A stretch of 64,000 nt of DNA, taken from positions 49,237,338-49,301,337 of the forward strand of contig NC_074712.1 of the NCBI RefSeq assembly GCF_947242115.1. The letters are read 5' to 3'. The position numbers and the translations under genes are program-made. Positions 21,601 to 36,600 of the stretch are shown in pieces. Position 1 is the first letter of the stretch. Every line of letters begins with the position of its first letter. Source of the DNA: Biomphalaria glabrata (lineage: Eukaryota > Mollusca > Gastropoda > Planorbidae). The notes under the pieces are model-generated. The model saw only the letters and a program-made list of their open reading frames with translations. It ran no database searches and had not been told where the DNA came from.

Positions 21601-24600
21601 TTAAATTTTGTTTTTGTATTTGAAGATTATGGTTCAGTGTTTTATGTATTATTGCTACTTTACTTTTGAGTCTTCTGTCCTGAAGGCTTTCTAAATTTAG
21701 TGATTTTACTAAAGGTGTTACTCTAGTCAAATGTGAATATTCGTTTGTTATGAATCGCACTGCTCTATTTTGTGTCTGTTCTAGTTTCTTAATGTTTTCT
21801 TGAGTTGAGGGGTCCCAAACAGAGGATGCATATTCTATTATTGGCCTAACCAAGGTTAAATAACATTTTAGTTTTATGTTCTTATTTGATGTATAGAAAT
21901 TTCTTTTAATAAATCCTAATGCTTTGTTTGATTTTTTTGTAGTTTCATCAATATGTGGATTCCATGATAGTTTTTCATTTATTATAACACCTAGGTATTT
22001 TGCGTTTTTAGTCTGTGTTACTGGTTTGCCATGAATAAGATAAGTGGAATTAATTTGTTTTAGTTTTTTTGTTACTCTTAACAACTGACATTTTTCTGGG
22101 TGGAAAGACATGCTCCAATTTGATTCCCATTTCTGTAATTCATCTAATTCTCTTTGTAAAATATCTGTGTCTTGTGTTGTTTTTATTGTTCTATATATTA
22201 TGCAATCGTCTGCAAATAATCTGACTTTTGTTCCTGAAGTAATGCAATTTGGTAAATCATTTATGTAAATTAAAAATAGTAGTGGACCCAAGACTGCGCC
22301 TTGAGGTACACCTGAGTTTACTGTTATCGGTGTTGATTTAGAACCATTTATTATTACAGTTTGTTCTCTCCCTATCAGAAAGTCTTTAATCCACTGATGC
22401 AGTGGACCATTAATGCCGACCATTGTACCATTGTACCCAATAGGATGGGAAAGCAGTCAACAACTTCTGAACAATAACCCATAATGCAGGATATAATTAT
22501 GGAATATGATTTTGTAACCAGAATTTTTGCTAGCCGTGTTTAAACTTTGGTTTAAATTCCTTATTTGTGGATATTTCAATAAGCTGCTTCTGTACCAGCA
22601 TGGATTCATCTGTGATTGGTCTATTGCAACTGGTAATCTCTTGTACAGCTACAGAGCAGAGGGAGGAGCACTAAAGCTAGCAGCTACCAAGTTAATAAAT
22701 CTGATAGGATAAACTGACTTTTAGTGAAAAAGTTATTTTAATTGTATACAATATTCATCCTTCTTCATACCCCCCTTTTGGTCATCTTGCATACCCCAGT
22801 TTGAGAACCACTGGTCTATGCCTATGGATAATTGTGCAAAGTTTCAACTTGATCCGAGAATGTATGACAGACAGACAGACAAAAGTCAGATAAACAGAGT
22901 AGTTGAAATAAGTTTTCTAAAAAAAAAAAACAATTTCTTTTAACAGATAAGCACTTGACTATTAGGATCTCAATATCTTACCCTAAGATCGTTTCTAGGA
23001 TTGGCACTGACAAATGTTACTGTCACAGTAGATCCCTGAAAATGAAAGAAAAATATTTTATATTTAGAGGTATTGATGGAATAGTAAGATTCAGAGTCTA
23101 GCTGTCACACATTAAACTTTTTCTTTTTATCACAACAAGGCCAGAAAGTGGGGCAGCTGACATAAATAGAACATCATATGGTGAAAGAATGCTAACTTCT
23201 GATTGGCTACTAATGGTTGTCAAAACTTTGAGCTTGGCAAACATTGATTGAAGAGATAAGAAAAATGAGTGTCAACGAAAATATTGTTTGATAAAATTTT
23301 GGAAGTGTGGCATTGTCTTCTAGTTGGGGATGTTTGCAGTACTTCATGTGACTACCCAGACTTAGTTACAATTTGCATATTTTGACTATTGCTGTTGGTT
23401 TTATCAACTGAAGAGAACAGCATACAATCTTTCCTTGGCACAGTCTGCAAAAGAGTTCACAGCTCAGCAGCAAAAGCTGGCTAGAAGAAGAAGAAGTGAG
23501 TTTTGTATCAGTGTTAATCTCTTAGACTGGCTGCCAATCAAGGCTGTAGAGCCCAGTCTGCAAAGGCAAAGGGAATTTGTAATTTCAACTCCATCATTTG
23601 AAATGGAGAAAATCAGTAGAATTAAGGTGTTTATAATACAATTTTTTTTAATAGAAAAAAAAGACAAAATTGGTCAGGCATTCAATAATATAGTAATATT
23701 GACAGTAAGACATCCCGAATGTTTCTCATGCTAAATACACTAAACAAACTGCTTATTTTCTACTTCTAGCATAATGCATTGCATGGTTAGTGTCCTACCG
23801 CTGTATAAGTAGACTCGGCATCTTTAACCACAGAGCCAAACTGTGTTCCAGATGGAGCTGAATCAAAGATGACACCAGGTAATAGTGAAATTTGTTTGTC
23901 CAATTGATTAGGTGGTGTTGGACCTGGTGGGGATGGCTGGCCCTGGTAAACATTTAAGACTACATTATAATCATTAGTTCTGAGCAACATATCAATAATT
24001 TTTTTTTACCTGAGTCTGAGGCAGTGAAATGATTTTATAAATTTGTTTTAGCCCCAACAATATTGGTAACTTTCAAAAGCCAAATTTAAAAATCACAGAT
24101 TGTAAAGAAGGTAATTTCCCTTAAATATACAAAGTGTGGCTTTTAAATGATTCAATTTGACCTTTCAAAAAAAGATTTAAATAAAGGAAAAGGAATAAAT
24201 CCCTTTCTGCTATATTATATTTGATATATTAGGTATAAGTTGTTAAGAACAGATTATGTTAAGATTACAGAATATATATGCATTACTATCTGATTATATA
24301 GTAATATATAAGCAGACCTGTGCCATCTGAATAGCAAGAGATCTAAAAGTTTGTAGATATGCTTCTAAAGTGTGTGGTCCAAAAATAGTTGAAGCAGCTT
24401 CGTATCTTTGTTGCTGTGGTAAAAAATATCAATAACTAAGATAAAAGTAATTCACTCTATGTTTGAACATAGATAGAACACTAAGATAAAAGTAATTCAC
24501 TCTTATGTTTGAGCATAGTTAGAATCTAAATTAGTATTAAATGTGCATGGTTCAATATGTTTCAACTTTAGGATACAGGCCAGGATGAAAAAAAAGTACA

Positions 24601-27600
24601 GGCCAAGATGAAAATAGACAGCAGTAGTAAACTGCTTTAACAAAATTGGCATGAGTCTCAAGTGTTGTTTTTTTTTTTTTTTTAATTTAGTAAAATTCCT
24701 TGTAGCCCTAAATAGTTGGAATCTTTAATTCCATACTCCACCATATACTGCCCAATTTAAACATCAAACTGTAATGTGTCCTGGGCATACGAGCATAAAT
24801 ACCAGTTTAGGATGACACAAAGTTAATGTTAAGCAAACACAGTGGCTTAAGTAGGTACATATGTAAAAAGAAATGATCACACTAAATGAACAAGACAGTT
24901 TCAACATCCTCCACTGCAGAGAGCTAAGAACAAAATGCTTTTTTGACACCACACAGACAGCCTACAGCTCAGTAGCAAAAGGCTAGCAAGGAGAAGAAGA
25001 TATGGTAAAGACTTAAGATGGTTGTTTATTGTGTTGTCATTGTAAGGCCAGTAGATTGAAGATGAAAATTAGTAGGCCTATTTAGAATTTTGAAAACAAG
25101 AAAAATACCTGATATTCTTCATATGTGGCAATGTAGTCAGCATACTCGTTGGCTAATCCAGCAATTACCGTCTTAGTGTCAGCAGGAAAGCCTTGACTTG
25201 TAAGCGCCTGTACAATTTAATACAATTAAACAATTATATCAGAAGTAACTTGTAAATGTCTTGTTAAAACAAAAGTTCAAATAATCAAAGCTGTTGTATC
25301 TAATTTTCATTTCTTTTAAAAAACTTTATTAAAAAAATATAACATTACCAAATAAACATTATCCCTCATTCTGCGACCAGACATTGTTCTAGTTTTAGAA
25401 AAAAAAATTGTAAAAGATTTAAATATTAGGGCTTTTTCTTCAACAGTTAAAAAAAAATGTATAAAAATAAGGAATACTAGAAGATATTGTGAACATATTT
25501 CATTCAATGATTTTTTTTTTACTAAGGGAAATAATTTATTTTCACAAAAATTTATCAAATGATGTAGCTAGATCAGTGCTTTGACCATACAGTTAAGACC
25601 ATACTTGGTTTATTAATATGGCTAAATTCATTTGGTAATTCAGTATGATTTACATACACTTAATCCCTTATGTTATTCACAATGGTTTCATATTCTATGT
25701 TATTTACTATGGTTCTACTAAGGTTTCATACTCTATGTTATTCACAATGGTTCTATACTCTTTGTTATTCACTATAATTATGTAACAATAAAAAAATTAT
25801 TAGATAGCTATGTCATGTTGAAATTATATTTATTACAACAAACGCACACAAAAAGGTTTATCCATGTTTTGAAAAAGGACCTAAAGAAATATTCACTACA
25901 TTGTTGCTATTTGACAAAAGACCTGTCATATCAAATTTTCAAGCATAAAATCAATTTTAAAGTAATATTTTTCAAATGCTTTATCGGGTTTGAGGTTACT
26001 ATTGGTGTTTGCATCTATATTATGTTTTTGTTATAGTAGTCAAACTGAATTTCTATTTGCTTAGATGTTTGATATTATTTCATCTTATCTATAAAGATTT
26101 CTTTTGCTGAAACTATCTGGTTGAGTTAAATACCAATATGTAATATAAAAGAACTAAGCTTCAAAATACTAACGTAAATTCTCCAGGAACAGCAATGATA
26201 ACAAACTGACCAATTCGAAGAATCTGATTATCAACAATCTGAGGTTGCCACAAGTATGGCAAGGAAATCTGAACAAAGAATTATGAATAATAAAAGCTTC
26301 ATATGAAATTTTGGTAAATATAAAAAATGAATGCTTTTATTCTAAATTTTGTAAAAATTGTTAATGGTAAACAGTTTCTATTGTCTAATAATATTTGTAC
26401 AACCTTCATTGAATTGTTCTAATCAAGTCGTTAGGAAAAGGATTTAATATTTATAAAAGTCGTTATTTTTTTAATTGATTCTCTTTCTTAGTTTCTGCTA
26501 GCATCAATAAATTGTTTTTTTTTTGCAAAGCTTATATCAACTCACTCTGCCTGTCTGGTAAAAATTTTCTAAACGTTATTTCTCCAACACCCAATCTCAG
26601 ATCAAGCTAAAATTTTGCAAACTTATTTCTATTACCTGACACAAGAATCAATTTTTAAAAATTAAACAATTAGTTAACTATTGGTAATTAACTTTTTTTT
26701 TTGGTATGTTTGTTTGCCAATGTTTGTGAAATGTTTTAAATATTTCGAATGTTCCTTCAAAGTTGAAGATAATTACTTCCTAGTCCAAACCTCCTGTAGG
26801 ATGATGGGGGATGGGAGCGGGTAGGGTTTGAACCCGGGACCATCGATAAATCTGAACGACAGTCCAGCGCGCAAACCGCATGACCAGGCAGCCATCCAGT
26901 ATCAGGAACAAGGGAAAGAAATTGTACTTGACTGAAGTGATGGAATAAGCTGAATTAGTCCCCTTTGTAGGTTGCCATTTTAAAGTAAGTTTGTAACAAA
27001 CAATAGGTAACTATACAATCTTCTAAGTGGTCAGAATGTTGGATTGAGCCATGAGTTTGAATTCAGGTCGTTCTCCCTTATTTTTTTTATAAATGCTTTT
27101 AAAAGTGAATACGGTGAAAATTCACCCACATATCCTTTTCTCTCACCCCCCCCCAACCCATTTCCCCAATTGGTACAGATAAGTGATATGAAAGCTAAAG
27201 CTATGAAATAGCACTAAACAAATACAAATTGGTAAAAATATTTCTGATCGCACAGATTTATTGTTGTAGGTCTAGATCTATTACAAATTTAATTACATGA
27301 GACTGATCCAAACTGATTGATACAATTACACCGTGTTTAAGTTTTTTTTTTTTTAAAGTATTATATATATATATATATATATATTTAAAAAAAATTTTTT
27401 TTTACTTTAAACCTATTCATAGAAAATATTAAAAAAAAGGAACAATTTTATCACCTCTCCTGTGTCAAGTAAAATTGGTTTTGGAAAGTGACATCTCTTT
27501 TGATTTTCCGTAGGTTCTTTAATCAAATCTCTGACTAAATTCCAAAATGGATTACTGCTGTTTGAGCCTGATAGATAAGTTATAGAATTTTTAAAATGTA

Positions 27601-30600
27601 AATATTATTTGATTGACAAATAAGAAATTGTTTTTAATATTTATTCAAATGAAACATTTAGTTAAAATCTATGAAAAAACCCACAAATTTCTTATAAAAA
27701 AGATTTTTTTTTCCCTGTATGGAAACATGAAATAGAAGTTCTTTAGTTTAGCAATTTGAATTGTATTAAGAATGTTATGGGCCTTCAGTGAAGACAAGCT
27801 CCCACTGCCTAGAAAATATGGGTGTTAGGGAATTTTTAATAAAATTTATTTCTTTTAATTCCATCTTGTAATTTGTTGTTTGGTAATTAATGTATTATTA
27901 TTTGGTGAATGGTAATAATGAATGAAATCTTTCATCTTTTGAGAAAATGATATTGTTACAATGTTGATGTACATTAATATGATCTATATAAAAAAAAAAA
28001 CAACAACACTGTGACACTGTTGGAGCTAACCAAATCCTATATATCTTAAGGTTAAAAAAACTTACCTTGCTTAAAGTCAAAGGCTCCTGGGCCATCTGTA
28101 GTGCCAGCAGCAAAACTATAGCCCATGGCAGGTTTACAAGTTTGTACCTAAAAGTTATGTTAGAAAAAGAGAAAGAAATAAAGGTGGATGTAATAATAAA
28201 CAAACTATCAAACAAAAATCCTTAAAAAATGTAGATATGTTACCTTTGTTCCATTGGCTAGAGGAACAACTTGTTGGGTCATGTTAATGTAGGAATGCCG
28301 AAAATCAACAGGTCCAGTTATCTTTATTTGTGCCGAGTTGTATAATTCCTTTTGTTAGAATAAATGATTAATACAATTTTAGCTCGTGATTCCATCACAG
28401 TAGCTCAAGTAATGACATTAAATTAAAAAATAACTTTTTTTAAAGCAAAAACATTGAAGCTTTTAATGTTAAATTTATTTCTATTAGTCTATTGATTAGC
28501 TCTAGTTAGATAACACATAAGACTAGATAAAATCTAGATCAACTAGGCTTCCTGAATGACATCAGTCAAGTACAATGTACGGCTTTGATGATTGTCTTTA
28601 AAAATCTCATTTATCTGGAGTATATTGGTTCAAACAACAACTCAGCACAAAGTTTGGTTACCAAACATCTTATCACTTGTGAGCCAGAAAGACTTATTTT
28701 AAAATAATTTAAATAGTCTAAATTTAGATCTTAGATCAATACATTGCTCACCTTAAAAAAAAATTGTTTAGCTTCATGTGTGATTCAAAATGTGAAGTCA
28801 CATTTTGTAAACAAACGTAGACAATTACAATTTTTCAAAATTAAATGTTTCGACATACCAATGCTTTCTGGTATTGATTGTTTGCGATGATCTGAGTACT
28901 TTCAAACATATCTTTTCCAGGACCAAATGCAACACATAGTTCATTCTGATTGTTAAAAAAATAAATACACTGTTTCACTCAAATTTTTAATAGAAATATT
29001 AACATGTGTGAGCTACAGGCAATGATATTTCATAAAGTCACTGAATGACTAAAGTTAAAACAAACCTTTCCATTGCATGTACTAGTGATGGCATCACAAG
29101 GTAACCCTGTATCCAAACAATGAGGCCCTTTAGTATTTGGGGAAACATCCCCTAAATTACTTTGAGCAAAAGCAGCAACAAATGTGCCCTGCAAAAATGA
29201 AAATATGCAGTTATTGTAAGAACCAATGACAATAGAAAAAAAGGAATACTTTAAAAAAAAAAAAGCTTATATAAAGGAAAGGACTGCTAATTACTGCCAT
29301 TTATCTGAAAAATACAGGGTTTGGCTCCCTTTCTGCTATATAAAACAAAATTAATTAATGAATACTAAATGATTAACTAATTGGTTAATTTTTGGATTGA
29401 TTCGAGTATTGTTCTTGACAATGAATAATTAAGCGAAATTTCAACATGTCAAAAGGGCATACTCAGACTAAATCTATATATACATATATCCACATATCCC
29501 AGTAAGTAGCATTTATTCCGCTTATTTTGAAATCTAACTAAATAATTAATCACCAACAATTAATTAACTAATTGTTTAATTTTTGTTATTGATTCATGTG
29601 CAAAGTTTCAACTTGATCAGAGAATGGGAAATGGGAGAAAAAACAAGTTCAAACCTTTTACCATACAGAGTTGATATAAGCTTTGTAAAAAAGAAAAAAA
29701 AACTAGACCATTACATTTACAAAGGTTCATACTTTTCCAGGCAGGGCTCCAGGATTAAACTGTTGTTCAAATAGAAGAGAAGCATAGCCTTTGTTGTCAC
29801 TGGTCAACATCTTGTTGGTATTGTTCATACTTGTGCCATGAACAGCAAACCAGCTGATGATTACAAAGAAATTATTGTGTTTGGAATAAATTATGGCTAT
29901 TACATTATAGATTTATTCTACTATAACACTTCATAAAAAAAACAACCTTTTGTTTTTAATTTGATTGTAGACTAACCCGAAAATTATTAAATAGAACATT
30001 TTATGTTCTGAGATATTTGCAAACAGAAATTATATTTAAAGATATTCTTTAAATAATTGTCAAGAGAAACAAACAATGAGCTGAGCTCTTACTTCTGACT
30101 TACCTTATCATTCCTATCCCATGTCCAGTCTGATTGACAAACTTCAAAACAACCATTTCTTTGTCAACATCATATTTATACCTATCAGAAAGTACAATTA
30201 TCATATAAGAATATCAAAAATAGTTCAATGACTCTAAAAGTTAAGTAAAGTAAGTTCCCTTCCAGACCTTGCAATCAATGAGGCAGATGATATAATGTTA
30301 ATCTGTTCTTAAGCCTGATGGTTAAATAGGATGTCATATAATCAGCACAATAACCAATTGCCTTTACTTTGCCCATTAATGTCAGGTAACCCATGTTTAC
30401 AATCCTAGTCTTCTGCATTATCCTTTAGCCATCATGCCCCATACAAATAATTATTTAAATAATGTTGGCTCACATAAAAAACAACCTAACTTATTCATAA
30501 TTATAATATAGCAAGTTGTTAATTTCACAATGTAAATGATAACATTTTAATTTTCCAATGAATATAAATACATTATGCCAGGAATAGTTCTCAGACAAGA

Positions 30601-33600
30601 CATTCACTGAATCAATCTGTCAATCAGTATACAAATTAAAATATATGATAATCATTCAAATAGATACCACTATCTCAATTTATTGACTGTAATCACTGAT
30701 ATGTCAATCTACCATTTATGAAGGCAAGCTCATTTCTAAATGACACTGTGACATTAAAAATGATTTCCTACATTCTTATTTGAAATAGCCAAATGATCAA
30801 ATACTTGTAAATGAAAATTTTTTCGTAAAGTCTGTCAAGAAACTCTACTATAATGAAGTTAACTTGTATATGACTTTAATGATATTGTATTTTATTGTAT
30901 ATGTATATAAACATAGTTACTTTGATCTTTCTTCAGCTGGGTTATTGAGATAGGCTGTAGGACTCCTATTGATATTGGAGTCCAGCAACTCTCCACTATT
31001 CATGAAAATGTCAGCTGGTTGTAGATTTTCATGAGCATTAATAATACTCTGTCAAGAAATAGCTGACAATGTTAAACTGACACTTATTATTTCAACTCAT
31101 CGTGGCAATAGTGGCATATCGATTAATAGCGCAATAATGACAAGATGAGTCCAAGATATTCAACATAAAAAAGGAACAGGGAAACAAAGTATTGAATTAA
31201 ATTGAAAAAACAAAATGCAAATAGAAAATTTAAAAACTGGCTTATAGGCTTTTCTCCTTAATTATGCCTACATTGACCTAAACTGACTCTTCCGCCATCA
31301 AATTAGCAATGAGTTATACTTAGATGTTATACAAGTTTGTCTTTTTTGTCACATTTTGTAAAGAAAAAAAAAGAAAATTGGTCAAAGAAATCATCTCTAT
31401 TTATTTCATAGGTGTTCATTGTTACGTCTTTAGAAAATGCATGCTGATTGTATTCAGTACACAGATGTACCAACAAATCTAATAGCCTTTTTTTACCATA
31501 ACAAAATAAAAGAGAAGCTAATAAATGCAGTGTAAATCTTAGAAGATTTATTAAGCTACCTGCAGTGTACCATCCACCAAGGCACCAAAGTTTTGTTGAT
31601 TGAACCCCAAAGCGGTGAGATCAAATAACAAATACTGACTAAAGCCACCTGAGCCGCCATGAGTATGTGTTCCACTAACAGCAATGTTTCTTTCTGTGTA
31701 CAAGTCTCCAAATTTGTTCTTTAATATTTGAACAACCTTTCACAAAATGAAACATAAAAGCAAATCAAATATAAACAATTTTGTTTCATCTATTTTATTT
31801 ACGTTTAATTATGAAGCTGCAGCCTAAAATCATTTTCATATTAAAAATGTCACAATATCCAATTATGTTTATAGATATTACTAAAAAATTTTATTTGATA
31901 ACATTGAGCTGTTAGTAAATGTGCTTAATAGTGATTTACTATTAAGAAAAATACAAATAATTGATGCTTTTTACAGATGATTCATAGTCTCAGAAAGATA
32001 TGTCCAAAATGGTCAAAACCCCTTATTTCAGAAACTTAACTGACTTAAATATAACTACTTTATACAATGAAAATGATTAAAAGCCAGAAGTGAATTTAAG
32101 AAAAAACCATTTTTGAAGCTAATTAAAATTATATCCATATATATAACTCAAACATTTTTTTAGCACTTGTCTTTTTTAACACTTGTTCCAAATAGCACAA
32201 CATTTTCATAAACTTGATCATACTTTGGGATACATTAGGTAGAGTTTGTGGGACTCTACAGTAGTTAAATCTTTTACTAACTGATTTTACTTTGTTAAAA
32301 TGCCTGGAACCAGTTGAAAGTTATCTCACCAGACGTTTTACTGCTCCAGGAGACCAGCATGCATCAAGACTGACAAATACTGTTCTTTTGCTAGACAAAG
32401 ATTCAGCAAAAATAAAGGCCCTGCTAAACTGACGAAGGTGAATCCCATGACTGGTTTGTCCAGGATTAGCATAGCCCATCTGAAAGGAAAAATATATTTT
32501 ATAATTGCCAACAATTAAATGTTTAAGTTTTTTGAGAAAAGAAAAACAAAACAAACATAAAAAAAACCCAACAAATCTTTCTCAACCAAATAACCAGAAA
32601 CTTTGTATTCAAGCATATTTATTTTATCAAACATTTTATCATGAATTCTATTTGTCAACAACTAATCCTCCTAAAAGAACAGACAAGGAAAAAACAAATT
32701 CAACTGAAACAACGGACAGACCAGAATACAAAGATTCTTGGACTGTGATACTCTTTGACATGTTATACACCAAATTTAGCAGAAATTCAGAACTTTTGTG
32801 TCAGTTGTTGGGAACGAATGTTAAAAGGCAATTTCTTTTGCTAAATAAAATAATATTTTCTGCTGTGGTTTTGAAATTTTATGGTCCTAATAAATCTTTG
32901 AAGGCACAGACTTGTGCATCTAGATCAGGGTTGGGAGCTGTACTGCTTTAAAAACATGGAGAGAGATGGTGTCCGGTAAGCTTATATCTAGATTGATGAA
33001 TAAAGTGGAGAAAAATTCTGCACTGTTATAGAAGAAGACTCTAGTCACTTGCATTGGATGTGCAAGATTTCACCAGTTTATGTACCGAAGACATACTTAT
33101 AGAGACAGATCACAAACTTCTGGTTAACATTTTTAGGAAAGCGCTTTCTAATTGTTCACTAAGAAATACAAGGTTTAGGTTATGTCTTCAAAAATATGAC
33201 ATGAATGGTGTTTACGTTTCAGTTAAAGAGTTAAGGACTGCAGATATGTTGTCAAGAGCTTGTGGGAATGCTCCTTGAGCTCCAGTGGATGGCAGATCAT
33301 GAGGATGTAAGCTTTATGTCAGTATCCAAGGATACATTTGATATGATTAGGGAAAAGTGTCCTTCAGATGAAGTGTTACAATCTTTTATGGCCATAGTTA
33401 TACAATGGTGGCCTAAAGAAAAAGCTGAGTGCCCTTGGAATTTATTGGATTTTTTTGGAATGTGCGAGATGAGCTGACCATTGTGAATAGGGTAGCTTTC
33501 AAAGGCAGCAGAGAGCTGACCATTGTGAATAGGGTAGCTTTAAAAGGCAGCAGAGAGCTGACCATTGTGAATAGGGTAGCTTTAAAAGGCAGCAGAGAGC

Positions 33601-36600
33601 TGACCATTGTGAATAGGGTAGCTTTAAAAGGCAGCAGAGAGCTGACCATTGTGAATAGGGTAGCTTTAAAAGGCAGCAGAGAGCTGACCATTGTGAATAG
33701 GGTAGCTTTAAAAGGCAGCAGAGAGCTGACCATTGTGAATAGGGTAGCTTTAAAAGGCAGCAGAGAGCTGACCATTGTGAATAGGGTAGCTTTAAAAGGC
33801 AGCAGAGAGCTGACCATTGTGAATAGGGTAGCTTTAAAAGGCAGCAGAGAGCTGACCATTGTGAATAGGGTAGCTTTAAAAGGCAGCAGAGAGCTGACCA
33901 TTGTGAATAGGGTAGCTTTTAAAGGCAGCAGAGAGCTGACAATTGTGAATAGGGTAGCTTTTAAAGGCAGCAGAACCGCCAGTCGTAGGTTGAACCTCAC
34001 AGAAGCAAGACATTTATTGTTCTTGAGTTAGAATTAATAGAGATCAGTTTTGTACTTATACTAAATCTAGTAGTTATTTGAATATTTTATATTTCTTGAT
34101 ACAGTTCACTTTGTAAATGCTGTATTATATGTTCATGTTTTCAAGTTTAGAATTAAAGTTTCTGTGTTTGAATCAAAAGGATCTTCTTCATTGAATCTAG
34201 TTAATATAGAGATTCAGACATTATATAGAAAACACAGCACGTCACAGTAACTCATCTTATCAGCTGACATCTTCAAGTAAGACTTAACTCATCTTATCAG
34301 CTGACATCTTCGAAATCCTCAGCATCACAGTCATAACATCTCAGCACCCCAGACAAAGATAAACTAACAAGAGAAACTGATAGTCAAGCTCTTTAACATC
34401 AAGATCATTAGGAGGCAAAAAGATTATTAAAGATCCCCTCAAGATCATATATTTCACCGTGGCATCTGGCATCATCCACAAAGATCTAAAAAAATCTTAT
34501 TGACTGTGATACAAACAAATATTCAAATTTGATTAGAGTAACACAATTAGTAAAATCACTAAACAAAAGAATAAAAAGTAAAGTAGCTATAATACATAAA
34601 ACACAAAACCATAATTTACAAAAAGAAAAACAAAACCTAATGAAATACTCAGAAAAACACAAAGATAGAGGCACATTTCTTATTCCATATGCTAGAACTA
34701 ATTTGTAATAGTGCTCCTTCTTCCCTAGTGCCATCATTAGAGAATAGAATGGGTTGCCTGAATCAGCCAGGAAATCCAACTACTTAGTAGAGTATAAGTC
34801 ATTGATTAACATGAATGACTGGATTAACACATGAAATGCGTAGGATGTAATTATCTTCTTTTTTGAAGTAACGTCTGTAATATATAAGATAACATTGTTA
34901 GGAACAAGGTGAATACTATAAGTGTTTGAAGAAATGTGGTGAAAACTGCATTATACAGAATGCTTTAAAAAATGCTGGTTGCTCATGGTGATGTTCTTTA
35001 AAATCTAAATTACGATTCAGCAAGCCAATCTATGATAGACATAGAATAACATCTAAAAAAGTGCAGTTCATTGAAATTAAAGTACAAATGAAAATTTTGA
35101 TAAATAAACACGTTTTTACAACCAAAACGCAGCAGTGCAGGGTATACAAAGGTGCAGGGTTTACAAAATTTGTTTACTCATACATAAACATATCATAATG
35201 GAAACTATGGACATATCAGGGTGTTTATACTTCCTTTTGTTCGCTGTGTGGTTGCAAAATGTACATTGGAATGAACATCTCATTATAAGCCTCAAGAAAA
35301 CAAATAGTGCTGAAGTGGCAGAGAATCAATTGTGGCAAGTAAGTAAAAAACTAAACTAATTTGTCGATACTGATCATGTCAAAATATATATACTACAATG
35401 CATGCAATACATCCCCAATCAATCCCCAGTCTCACTAATGTCACTGTTCTCGCTATAATTAGTGAAACCATTGAAACTTGTATTTTACAAGGGTGTTGCA
35501 CTCTATGAATTGCATGTTGGAACAGGGATTGGAGCATGCATGCGTCTTTAGGGCTCTATTGAGCAACAACTTTATGTACTGGTAGTTTACAGCAATTCAC
35601 ACTTTTCACATGTGGGGTATACAAGAGTGCGGGTTGTACAATTTTTGTTTTTACTTATTTTGTCATTATACTAATTTATGCTTGGTATACATGTGTGTGG
35701 GTTACACCCATATGTGGGGTATATGCGAAAAAATAAAGTAAATGTACAGTCTATGTGAAACAATGACAAAGACCACTTTTTTAAATTTTTGCTCACTTTC
35801 TGAAGCCATCATTTTGACAAAATCTTTATTTTTACATTTTTCAGTTCAATAATTTTCTTTTAAATGCCAAATCATTCTAGCTTCAGAAAATGTTTATTTT
35901 TAGTGGCCCCTGAAATAAAAATTGCTATTGTTTTTCTGGTGTATATTTATCAAATTTAAATCTCAAAAACTTAAAAGCTTCTTTGTTTTTCAGCTTATAT
36001 TTATCACATTTAAATCTCAAAAACTTAAAAGTGTTTTGAAAATCCATCATCTGTATCAAGCTCCAAATAAGTTATGTTATCTTTTTGAGATACACCTGGT
36101 TTCAAAATATTGAAAAGATTAGTTCAAGACAAGATAAAAACAAACTTTGCTAGCAGTTAAAATGTCACAAGCAGAACATAAAAAACATTTTAGTCACCCT
36201 TAGACATTTAGACTATTATAAACTTTTTATTTTTGAGTAATTCAACTAATTCAGGCAATAGTCCAAATGATTTGTAAACTGTTCTAATTCATTTAAGATA
36301 AGATAATTTTATTGGTCCGGTCCAAACAAATGGAAATTCAGTTTGACTATAATTGTCCACCTCATCATAACTTAAATCAAGAGATTAGAAACAGAATCAA
36401 TGTAGCGATTGGACCCCACGATGACCTAATTACTGTCAAAAAATGCAAACCCTAACTCTATTATCATATCACAAGGTCCTCAGGGCTATTCCTTCAGGAA
36501 ACAGTACCATGAACAAGAAGAAGAGGCAGACATCATAAGAGATGGGAAGACACCATAAAAGAATTGTCAGGCCTGTCATTGAAAGAAATTTGTCCAAGGC

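Noticed and set aside
26820-26895. Possible tRNA gene
   Set aside because: A and B boxes are present but the sequence does not fold as a full tRNA by eye and recurs with a shared tail, so it is a SINE.
33413-34031. Long frames on both strands coding for 14-residue repeat proteins
   Set aside because: They are a by-product of a 42-base minisatellite whose period is a multiple of three; no start context, no splice signals and no flanking coding sequence beyond a fossil.
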